Below are positions 46,704 through 56,407 of a DNA stretch of 64,000 bases, one piece after another. The position numbers were made by a program, and so were the translations under genes. This stretch comes from Ilyonectria destructans (taxonomy: Eukaryota; Ascomycota; Sordariomycetes; Hypocreales; Nectriaceae), in the NCBI GenBank assembly GCA_020740775.1, contig JAHEWK010000001.1:5208001-5272000 (forward strand), in the 5' to 3' direction. The notes under the pieces were generated by a model. It was not told the DNA's origin. It did no database searches and saw nothing but the letters and a program-made list of their open reading frames with translations. The first letter of the stretch is position 1, and each line of letters opens with the position of its first letter.

Positions 46704-48439
46704 TCATGCGTCAATGCCAGTCATGACCATCTTGGTCACAGTGAACTCGTCAATGCCGTACTTGCTTCCCTCGCGGCCGAAACCGCTCTGCTTAACACCA
46801 CCGAATGGGGCAGCGGGATCGCTCAAAACGCCTGGTAATACGTGTTAGTCAATTCTGCATAAAACAACTTCACACTGTTGAGAGGAAAACTTACCGACGT
46901 TGACGCCGACCATGCCGACGTCGAGGGCCTCAGCCACTCGCCAGCAGCGACTAACATCTTTGCTGAAGAAGTAGCCTCCGAGACCGACATCAGTGTCGTT
47001 GGAAATCTCAATAGCCTCCTCCTCGGTGTCAAAGGCAAAGAAGGCAGCGACAGGGCCAAAAGTCTCCTCGGTGCAGATCTTCATGCCGAGCTTCATATCC
47101 GTGAGGATAGTCAGTCCGAAAAAGTTGGCACCGAGATGCGGCAGACGCTCGCCTCCGTGGAGGACACGGGCGCCCTTTTCCACGGCGTCTTGGACGTGCT
47201 CCTCGACCTTGGCGACGGCGCGGCCGTGGATGAGGGGGCCGTGAGTAGTTCCCTCCACAAAGCCGTTGCCGACGGTAAAGGTCTGGACAACGTCGAGAAC
47301 CATCTTGACGAACTTGTCATAAACGCTGCGGTGCACCAGGATGCGGTTGGCGCAGACGCACGTCTGTCCGGAGTTGCGGAATTTGCAGGCCATCAGGCCG
47401 CGAACGGCGACCTCGAGGTCTGCGTCCTCAAAGACGATGAACGGAGCGTTTCCGCCCAGCTCGAAAGACAGCTTCTTAATGGTCGACGAAGACTGGTTCA
47501 TGAGGATTCTTCCCACTCCAGTGGAGCCGGTAAAGGAAACCTTCTTAACAGCGGCGTGAGTGGTCAGGACCTTGCCAACCTCGGCCGTGTTATCCAAAGC
47601 AGTAATAATATTGACCACACCGGCGGGAATACCGGCTCGATGGGCTAGCTCAGCAATGGCAAGGGCAGTAAAGGGCGCCTCAGCGGGAGCTTTTACAACA
47701 ACGGAGCAGCCAGCGGCGAGCGCAGGGCCGACCTTGCGAGTGATCATGGCGGCCGGGAAGTTCCATGGCGCAATAAGACCACAGACGCCCACGGGGTGCT
47801 TGAGGGTGACGATGCGGCACGAAGGGTTGCTGGCCTCAATGGTCTCGCCGTATATGCGAGGAGCCTCCTCGGAGAACCACTCAAAGAAATTGGCGGCATA
47901 CGTGACCTCGCCCTTGGCCTCGGCCAGCGGCTTGCCGTTCTCGAGGGTGATGAGACGCGCCAGGTCGTCGGCGTTCTCGATCATGAGGTCATACCAGCGG
48001 CGGAGCAGGCGGGCCCTCTGGCGAGCCGGGGTCTTGCGGTACGAGGCAAAAGCGACGGCGGCAGCTTCGATAGCGGCCTCGGTATCCTGGGCGTCGAACT
48101 CGGGGCACTGGGCCACTTCTTCCTGCGTCGCCGGGTCTGCAGCAGCGCGATGCACAGGTCAGCGGATTTGCTCGTCGCTGTTGGTGCGAGTAACGGGGGG
48201 GAAAGGAAAGGTCAAATAAATGTTGAGGTCAGGGTCAGGGGTGTAGCTATTGCTGCTCCCACGGGATGGGTTGGTTGCAACTCACTCTCGACGCTGAAGA
48301 CCTTGCCGGACTTTGCAGCAACCCATTGGCCGTTGACGTAGCAGGCCTCCTTCAGTAGCGAAGGGTCGTCGAGCTGCAGCATACAAGGGCGGCAACGCAC
48401 CTTGGAGGAGGTGGTTGTGTTTGGGACGGCCATGATCAT
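46704..48439 (-). CDS. Succinate-semialdehyde dehydrogenase (GABA shunt)
   Basis: Oxidises succinic semialdehyde to succinate with NAD(P)+, the last step of the GABA shunt (yeast UGA2). Minus-strand exons 48439..48286, 48136..46895 and 46831..46704 give 507 aa with matching phases. Aldehyde dehydrogenase signatures: [33 protein letters not shown], general base Glu in FELGGNAPF, nucleophile Cys in [11 protein letters not shown], and the C-terminal [18 protein letters not shown] typical of SSADH. Two in-frame ATGs lie close together (48439 and 48433), either may start; a mitochondrial presequence is not obvious. It is divergent from the GABA transaminase gene, 1.7 kb away, so both steps of GABA breakdown are neighbours. 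Confidence 0.94.
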
Positions 48440-48855
48440 GATGGTGGCGTGGTGGAGATGGTAGGACAGGGGAAAGATTGGTGCAGAGACTCGGTGTAAG
48501 TGAGGCCCGACTCAGAGCTCAAGATCAAGGTGAAGATCAAGATGGAGATTCAGATGGAGAGATCAAGATCAGGATCCAGATCAGGATCAAGAGGATGGAT
48601 ATCTTTTTTCTCTGTCCTCTACAAGCAAGATTATCTTCGGCCCTTCCGGGATCCCTATCTATGCCCAGCGGCCATGATGCCTTATACCTACGAGCTAGGT
48701 CAGGAGTCTGACCGAGGACACGGCAACGCTCCCGGCTGGCGGTTTGGCTCTTTGGGCAGAGGCGGCATCGTCAGCATCGACAACCTCCCCACCCATCACG
48801 ATGACGATCGCGAATGCGGTTTGCTTGGAGGAGCACGATGCCGCCGTTGAAGCCG

Positions 48856-48882
48856 GCCGGTCTGGGCCTGTCCCGGACCGGC
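48856..48882. promoter_or_regulatory. Inverted repeat, candidate Zn2Cys6 dimer site
   Basis: GCCGGTC (48856-48862) and GACCGGC (48876-48882) are exact reverse complements separated by 13 bases. Inverted CGG-type half sites are classic targets of fungal Zn2Cys6 dimers. The position between the two GABA-shunt genes makes a shared regulator plausible, but this is inference. Confidence 0.35.
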
Positions 48883-49648
48883 AACGGCCATGATTAATTC
48901 GCAATGGGGTGTGGTGAGGGCGTGTACGGAGGTGGCGTCTAGTGTCGAGAGTGGGGAGCAGTTCCAAGGTGTACGACGGACTACGTAGGAGGTGTGGTGC
49001 ACTGTAGTTACAGTGGGGGGCTAGTTTCCATTGAGGAGCCCTAGAGAAAGAAAGAAAAGGTTCGGCATGTCACACGGGGGCAGCGAAACCAGGGGACCGG
49101 GCCACTGAACGGCCGCTGAACGGTCGGTAAGAGCCAGTGGGGAAGCTGGTTCCAGGCGCTTCGACCAGCTGTCCCCCCCCGCCTGGCGTTTGCCCCCTCG
49201 CGGTCCCCGTTGCGGGTGGTCAGTGGTTCGGGAATCAGAGACAGCGATCGCTGGCAGTTGGCTGGTTCAGTGGCCGGGCGGCCCTGGCAGTGGCGCTGTG
49301 CTCCGTAATAATCGTCACGGACAGTGCCCTGTTTTCCGCTTTCCTTTCTTTTGCCATGTTGTTGAGCTGCTGGGTATGTTGCTGCGGGCGAGCAAGAGCC
49401 AAGACCAAGCACCCAAGCAACAAACAAAGGGGGTGGTCGCGGGATTCGGTATCGTACATCCAGCTCACTGTCGTTGCACAAGGCGCCTTTGGGGGGACAT
49501 TGGTCATCCGCCGTGCATCGGCAAATGCATCGTTCGCACCAATGCGCAACGGGGAAGGAAGATTGACCAACACGGGTCCCTGGCCCAAGTACCGTGCCTA
49601 CCCCAAACACGGGCAGCAACTTGCAAACTGCCATTCCTTGGCCGTCCC

Positions 49649-49714
49649 CCTTGCCTTTTCCAGGTTGGCAGTCCTTGCCTTTTCCAGGTTGGCAGTCCTT
49701 GCCTTTCCAGGTTG
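49649..49714. repeat. 24-base tandem repeat, 2.7 copies
   Basis: Unit CCTTGCCTTTTCCAGGTTGG plus CAGT; copies at 49649-49672 and 49673-49696 are identical and a third, partial copy follows with one T missing. It lies about 430 bases upstream of the GABA transaminase start. Confidence 0.8.
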
Positions 49715-50146
49715 TTCTTGCACCTCCACATCCCAACTCTATCCACCTCCACCTCCACCTCCCCCGTGCTGCTACGTAGTACACCCTAAATGTGGCGGCG
49801 CCGTGGTCTCGTGAGCCTCCGGCTTCGTCCCGGTTGTCTCGACTCCGGTCCCACGGCCGTCCCACGAGCCGCAATGCCCGATGCCTGAGCCGCCCGTCGC
49901 TCCTCTCTTTCTTGTTGAACGTCGCTCTAGCTCAACTCAGCTCAGCTCCACGCTCGCAGATCAATGGCCGCTGTGCATGGGTTCCTTCGGCCGGCGTGCC
50001 CTCCCCCTCGGCCCAGCGCCTAGCCACGGCCAATTGCTATAATAGCTCCTCCCCCAGCTTCTTCTTTTCCATCTCCAGTCCAAGTCATCTCTCATCTACA
50101 TTCCCCAAGAGTCATCCGAAGAGTCAACTCATACACGCCCTTCACG

Positions 50147-51704
50147 ATGCCTTCCTTCGTCGAGAACCCCGTTACCACGGAGATCCCTGGCCCCGTCTCC
50201 CGGGCCAGCACCAAGCGACTTGATGCCATCTTCGATGCTCGTGCCGTCCACTTCGTTGTGGACTACAACAAGAGCAATGGCAACTACATTGTCGATGTCG
50301 ATGGCAACAAGTACCTCGATGTGTATGTCTAAACCTGCCCATCAACCCATCCACCCTCAACCATGCTAACATGGCCCTTCTCCAGCTACGCCCAGATTGC
50401 CTCCATCCCCGTTGGTTACAACAACACCACCCTGATCGAGGCTGCCAAGTCCCCCGAGATGGCCTCCGCCCTCGTCAACCGCCCCGCCATGGGCAACTTC
50501 CCCTCCGACCAGTGGGTTGACATCCTCCGGGACGGCCTCATGAAGGTCGCTCCCAAGGGCCTCAGCTACATCTTCACTGCTCAGTCCGGCTCCGAGGCCA
50601 ACGAGCTGGCCTACAAGGCTGCCTTCATGCTCTACACCCGCCGCAAGCGTGGTGAGGGCGTCGAGTGGACCGATGAGGAGACCAAGTCTTGCCTCAACAA
50701 CTCCAAGCCCGGTTCCCCCGAGCTCGCCATCATGAGCTTCCAGAACTCTTTCCACGGCCGTGGCTTCGGCTCCCTCTCCACCACCCGCTCCAAGGCTGTC
50801 CACAAGCTCGATATCCCTAGCTTCGACTGGCCCCAGGCTCCTTTCCCCGCCCTCAAGTACCCCCTCGCCCAGCACACCGAGGAGAACGCCGCTGAGGAGA
50901 AGCGTTGCCTCGAGGAGGTTGAGCGCATCATCAAGTCTTGGCACCACCCCGTGGCCGGTCTCATCGTTGAGCCCATCCAAAGCGAGGGTGGCGACAACCA
51001 CGCCTCCCCTGCCTTCTTCCAGAGCCTCCGTGAGATCACCAAGAGACTCGGTGTCGCCCTGATTGCCGACGAGGTCCAGACCGGCTTCGGTGCCACTGGT
51101 TCTTTCTGGGGTCACGACCACTGGAACCTGAGCTCTCCCCCTGACATGGTCACCTTCTCCAAGAAGGCACAGACTGCCGGTTACTTCTTCGGCAACGAGC
51201 AGCTCATCCCTGACAAGGCTTACCGCCAGTTCAACACGTTCGTCTCCCCTTTCTCGCTCAGTATAAACACTTGATTCTAACTTGGACGTAGCTGGATCGG
51301 CGACCCTGCCCGTGTCATCATGTGCAAGGCTGTCATCAAGGAGATCCTCGACAAGAAGCTGGTCGAGCAGACTGCCCGCGTCGGTGGCCTCCTCTACAAC
51401 CAGCTCGAGACCCTCGCTGCCAAGCACCCCGAGTACATCCAGAACCTCCGAGGAAAGCACCAGGGGTAAGTTGTTCGCGAGCTTAAACTCACACAGAGTG
51501 TCAAAACTGACTGTTTCTCTTAGCCACTTCATTGCCTTCGACACCAAGGACCCTGCCTCTCTCGTCCGCTCCATGCGCGCCATTGGCGTCAACATCGGCA
51601 CCTGCGGCACCCACACCGTCCGCCTCCGCCCCATGCTCATCTTCGAGGAGTCTCACATCCCCATCCTCGTCAACGCCCTCGACAAGGTTATCGGTGCTCT
51701 TTAG
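50147..51704 (+). CDS. 4-aminobutyrate (GABA) transaminase
   Basis: PLP enzyme converting GABA and 2-oxoglutarate to succinic semialdehyde and glutamate (yeast UGA1, Aspergillus gatA). Exons 50147..50322, 50386..51237, 51292..51465 and 51524..51704 give 460 aa with matching phases. Class III aminotransferase features: QSGSEANELAYK, FQNSFHGRGFGSLS, VEPIQSEGG, LIADEVQTGFGATG and the PLP lysine in MVTFSKKAQTAGYF. The C-terminal exon carries GTCGTHTVRLRPMLIF. The start ATG sits after a C/T-rich leader and gives the usual MPSFVENPV N-terminus. The donor of intron 2 (GTTCGT) is weak but phase-consistent. Strongly biased, C-ending codons suggest high expression. Confidence 0.96.
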
Positions 51705-53494
51705 GCGGCTGGTTTCGAAGAAAAAGTGGCCTGTCGGGACGGAGTTTATACCATCATGTTAACTAGCGTGCATTTGTTTATGGGGAGAACTGTGGGAAAA
51801 TAAGGGTGATGATGATTTGATACGGTAATACCTGGGTATAGGAACAGACGAGTGTCGTATAAGACGAAGTAGTTCTACGCCGGGCGTACATTTTCAGGAA
51901 ATGGGAATACATGAAGTTCTACCACGGTTCTGGATTTCTGGTGAAGGTCAATTGGCTCATTTTGAGTTATTTTTTATTCACCTCATCACTCCTGGTAAGC
52001 ATTCTCTGAGCAATCTCTGAGCAATCGCCAGGAGCCGTGACTGGTTAGTGACTTGTGGGTGGCAGTCTTACACGCAACACGTCAACTCGGCACAAGAAAC
52101 GCAAGGCCGGTGCACGTCCGGTCCCATCGCGGGTCACTCGGGATTGCGTCGGACAACCCTTGTCTGCCGGGAGACTGGGCCTGGAGAAGACTGCCACGTG
52201 CTAATCTTATCGCAGAAGCGAACGAACGAAACGAACGAAACGAACGGCTGCGACCGGCAACATGCAGTGGTCGAGGCGTGACGGCGGTAATCTGCTCTCT
52301 GGCTGGACTGGGTGTGGTCTGGGCGGGGCACGTCAACGAGCCATCTGGGTCCCTCTGCGTGGCTTGCATACGAAGGGATTGGACGCGACCGTTCGGCTGC
52401 TGCATCGCATCACGGAGGATCGGGAATCTGCGATTACAAGGGTCTTGCTGTCGTCGGATTCAGCCGACACCCCAGCTACGAGAAGCTTTGGGGGCGCCGG
52501 GCCGCTGTACGGCACCCCTTCCCGAGGAGCGCGAATAGATACCTACCTCCCTACGCCGTGAACCCGCGTCTCCCGACCAAAACCCCCCAGGCGAAGCTAG
52601 GAACAGTGGTAGAACCTGAGGGAATATGGCAGAGGTAGGCTTGGGCGGTGGTGGCGCTGGGGGCATGGGCATGTTTACGCTGAGTGTGTGTGTCTGGGGC
52701 TTGGGACGGGACAGCAATGAGGGGAAAGGAGGTTGGGCCATGCAGGTCGAGCAGCCACTTGAGGACGAGAGCGGTTATGCGGGCCATTGAGAGAAGTCAT
52801 TGGGGCAAGACCATTGGGAAAGGCCAAGCGAAGAAATGGTTGCGACTCGACAGGTTTCGGATGGTGGTTGCGCGTCGACGACGCCAAGGGCATGCTTTTG
52901 GGAGGCATCGTGTACGGTGACGGCTAACGAGACGGGATAGGCTCGTCGAGTTTCCTCGAATGGGCGGGTTCCTCAATTCCGAGGACGAGTCTGACTCTGT
53001 CATCCGCTGAGTTCTGTCAGTTTCCCCCTCGCTATCTTCTCAATAGAGGACAAGGGAGAGTATGATATTTGATAAGCGCAAGGGTTGTCTCGGCTTATAC
53101 AACCCCAGGCCAGGATTCTCTCTCATTGAACACCGTTCTTGGGTTGGATCGTGCCCCCTCCCGCATGTACCCAATCTCAACATGGTCTGCCGAAGCACGA
53201 CCTGCCTGGGGGGCGTGGTGCCGGGAACGGCAGCCAAAGTCCGTCAGCTTGGTACGGCTTGACAGGAGTGCAGGCGGGCGAAATACGCAGACTGTCGGGG
53301 ACAGTTGCCCGCATCAACTTCTTGGTGAGGGTGTGTCTATGAGATATCTTGGCCGAGGGGTCGCAGTGCACTGGCGGCAACAGGATGCTGGAGATCGGAA
53401 ACCATCTCGCATCCTAGCGGCTGCTGCCGGGGTGGTTAGCGAGGGAGGTGATCGAGATGAGGCACTGGATGAGAGATATTGGATCTTGGGAGCC

Positions 53495-53522
53495 TGGATG
53501 CTGGATGCTGGATGCTGGATGC
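53495..53522. repeat. 7-base tandem repeat TGGATGC, four copies
   Basis: Four perfect copies in a row. No recognised gene overlaps. Confidence 0.85.
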
Positions 53523-53590
53523 TTGACGCCGAATGCTGACGGGAGGGAGCGTCGTCATGGTTGAGCGACATGACGACGAGCAAGGGGGCC

Positions 53591-53617
53591 AACTGACCAA
53601 CTGACCAACTGACCAAC
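53591..53617. repeat. 8-base tandem repeat AACTGACC, three copies
   Basis: Three perfect copies plus three bases, about 70 bases after the TGGATGC repeat. Confidence 0.85.
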
Positions 53618-54443
53618 ATCAACCAACATCAGCCAACCCCGCAAAAAGCACATTCACCAGATCCCGGGGGTGAGGCGAAGCGTAGATCCATGTGATGTCG
53701 TCTCCAATAGAGTCACCAACTACGTTAAACCCTGGATATACGGTAGTACACCCAGGGCATAGTCAATTGAATCAATGCCTTGGACGTTAAGAGTTGCTAG
53801 TTCGGTAGATCAGCCCCCAACCCCAAGGCAAGTCACGTCCTAGCTTGAGCGGTGCTCCACTCGCGGATCCCAGTCAGCGAGGCGTCACAGACGTGTGTCG
53901 TGTCTCGTCTTGTTGGTCAGTGCGGCTGGAATTCCATGTTCCATGGTGGAGAGGTTGAATGGGGATCGGAGGCGTGTCATTTGTTGGAATTCGAGCCCGC
54001 TGTCTTGGTATCGAGTCTTGGTCAGCAGATCCCCGTCTGCCGTGTGCTTGGCAGCTCCGCGTGCGTGTGTGCGTCTCAGTTCCATGGCCGTGCATCCATG
54101 GGAGTGTGCGTCGAGTTGGGGTGCTGCGGTGCTGCGGTGATGTGAGAGATGAGACTCGAACGTGGGTTAGTTGTTGCCTCCAGAGGCGGTTGGCCCCGCC
54201 CCGCCCCGCTCCGCCCCGCCCGAGGATGAGGTGCTACGGCGCGTGGGCGCACTCAACGAGGGGCTCCCAGGGTGCCTTCAAGGCGCGAGGCTCGACGAGC
54301 AAGGGGCATCAAGGGCACACTAGGCCTGATGGAGGCGGGGGAGATGCTGTCAGGGCTGTCAGGAGTGTCATTGTTTGCTTTTTACTGCGATTTTTTTTTT
54401 TCTCTCTCGGTGCTTTTCTCGCTTGCAGGCCTTCTCCAGTTGC

Positions 54444-54478
54444 TGGATCCGTCGTTGGATCCGTCGTTGGATCCGTCC
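54444..54478. repeat. 12-base tandem repeat TGGATCCGTCGT, three copies
   Basis: Two perfect copies followed by a nearly complete third copy. Each unit contains a GGATCC palindrome. Confidence 0.85.
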
Positions 54479-56407
54479 GCAGCTTGCGTGCCTTGTTACA
54501 GGCCGAGAGCCCCAATAAAGTAGAATCCTGGTCCCCTGGCACACGTGCCTCGACAAACCCTGGAAGAACTCGCCGTTGCCTCCGCCCCCTCTGTCTCCTC
54601 CGCCCGCCAACGCCGCCGCTGCATCCGTACTGCGAGAGAACTCCCACGTCCGTCCCATGTCTCCCACAGCCCATACTTATCCCACGACCCATATCCCACA
54701 GCCCATTAGTTATCCCACGGCCGCCTCCACTATCGCTACTGCGCGTCGCTGCGAGCCTCCCACGTACCGTGCCTGCCTGCAATGGCGACTCTGCTCGACT
54801 CAGGCGTGCTCTTCAAACCCCCAAACTTACACGTCCAGGTCGCCATCCCGCAGCCCTTCCACTCGCACACCACCACCTCGCATCCAACAACCCGACCCTC
54901 GCCGTGCAGCTGTGCTTCTGCCCCAGGTCCATCCCTCCCAAGCCGTCCCCCAATCCCAAAAAGCAATGTGTCGCACGCTGCACCAATGGGCTTCGCCCGC
55001 ACCAACCAGCGTTTGTGGCCGACCACCGTGCGCTGTTGCGCCACCTTGCATCCGCACCTTTGGTCCACGGCTCTGCAGCAAATAGCAAATCTGTATAGCA
55101 ACCACCCCCCGGCGACCGAAGACGGCCGAGACGACGGCGTATGTACGACAGGCGCGGCCACCACAGGTAAGCCTTGTATGTGTTGGATCTTGGGCCTGTT
55201 GCTGGAATTGCTTCTGTTGCTGCCGTTGCCTGCACGTCCCACTGCATCCTCTGCATCCTCTGCAGCAGACCCGTAGATAGCCTAGCGTCCAGCCTGCCTC
55301 GATAGGTGTTTTCATTCTGTACCTTGCGCGCGCGGCGGGCGCTCTGCTCTGGTCGTGGGCCTGTCGGTTGGCGGCGTGCTATGTACGTATCAGCACACTT
55401 GTCATTCATTGCCCCGATTCTGCCATTCTACGTGTTGTAAGGTAGACAGTACACAGCTACATTGGAGGTACCCGGCCTGTATTAGCAATGGACGACTGAC
55501 GACCACCAACGGCTGCTGGTCGCATTCTGGTTCAATTGGGACAGTGGACTCTCCTCCCATCAGCGGAGCCGAAGCGGGCTAATCTGACCAGTCACTGAGT
55601 GACTTGCGCGCAACGACTCCGCCAATGGCACTAAAAATGGCACTAGCCGCGATCCCCGCGTCTTACTTATCTCGCGGCCACAGCCAAGACGAAGAAGAGC
55701 GCCGCCCCAGACCCGGACCTAGACCTAGACCCAGACCAGCCCGCCCCAGCAGTGTAAAGTGAACCTGTCTCTGACAAGCGTGACAAGACGCACCAGCAGG
55801 CCACGAGGTTACCTTTGCCTTCCTTGCCCTCCTTGCCTTGTCTCGCCGAAAGCCAACCTTGCTCGATCCAGTACTTTACCTTGCCTGCGCGCCGCTGCAC
55901 CTTACCTACATCGTATACCTAACTACCTACCTTACTTGCCTTCAATAGCACGGTACCAGCAGCTCGCTCGCTCACTCACGCAGTCACTCACTCATTGACT
56001 CGCTCACCGGCTCTCACAACACCCGTCAGCGCCATCCCAGCTTCCAGAACCCACCACTCCCCTAGCCAGCCAGCTTTTTAGCGGCCCTCCGTCCAGGCTC
56101 CATTATTAGCCCCTACCCACCCGCACGACCTTGCTGCTGCTGCCGCGCCGGGTCCCGGATGGAGCTTTTCGTCCCTCGAACCTCGATCCAGCCCTGAGCC
56201 GCAAAACCCGTGATCCCTTCAACCTCGACGTCCGTCTTCAACCTCCGTCCCGCCTCTCCACCAGCCGCCCCCGTCGTGCCGTACCCAACCCGCGCTCCTC
56301 TGCCCTCGTCGCTGGGATCTCCGGCCTCCGCGCCGAAAGAGCGTCCCAGGAGCCCATCCGTCCGCCCGCCGCAATCGGCCCCGCGCCGCGCGCGCGCTCC
56401 TGAATGA

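Larger units (their letters stand above)
48440..50146. promoter_or_regulatory. Shared divergent region of the two GABA-shunt genes
   Basis: 1.7 kb between the two start codons. Noted elements: an inverted repeat GCCGGTC/GACCGGC with a 13-base spacer (48856..48882), two CTGAACGG copies at about 49106-49124, and a 24-base tandem repeat at 49649..49714. The GABA-transaminase side ends in a C/T-rich leader. A long minus-strand open frame (49041-49874) is low-complexity and not accepted as a gene. Confidence 0.5.
51705..56407. other. 4.7 kb gene-free, minisatellite-rich region
   Basis: Largest stretch without a supported gene. It contains several short tandem repeats: about 52216-52246 (AACGAACGA units), 53495-53522 (TGGATGC x4), 53591-53617 (AACTGACC x3) and 54444-54478 (TGGATCCGTCGT x3). 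Its second half carries C/T-rich and TACCTACCT-type tracts (about 55890-55945) leading to the Zn2Cys6 gene. Open frames up to 379 codons exist but are compositionally low-complexity, without conserved motifs. A fast-evolving orphan gene or non-coding RNA cannot be excluded. Confidence 0.5.

Noticed and set aside
49041..49874. 277-codon minus-strand frame between the GABA-shunt genes
   Set aside because: Contains translated tandem repeat (CQPGKGKD-type units) and no family feature; it lies in the promoter region.
50366..51640. 424-codon open frame on the minus strand inside GABA transaminase
   Set aside because: It is the antisense shadow of a strongly C-ending codon-biased gene; composition is Gly/Val/Leu/Glu-rich without any motif.
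53495..54478. Possible CRISPR-like repeat cluster
   Set aside because: The repeats are directly adjacent tandem units of 7-12 bases without spacers, in a eukaryotic genome.
53959..55098. 379-codon plus-strand frame
   Set aside because: Pro/Ser/Arg-rich, crosses simple repeats, no motif or domain; no convincing start context.
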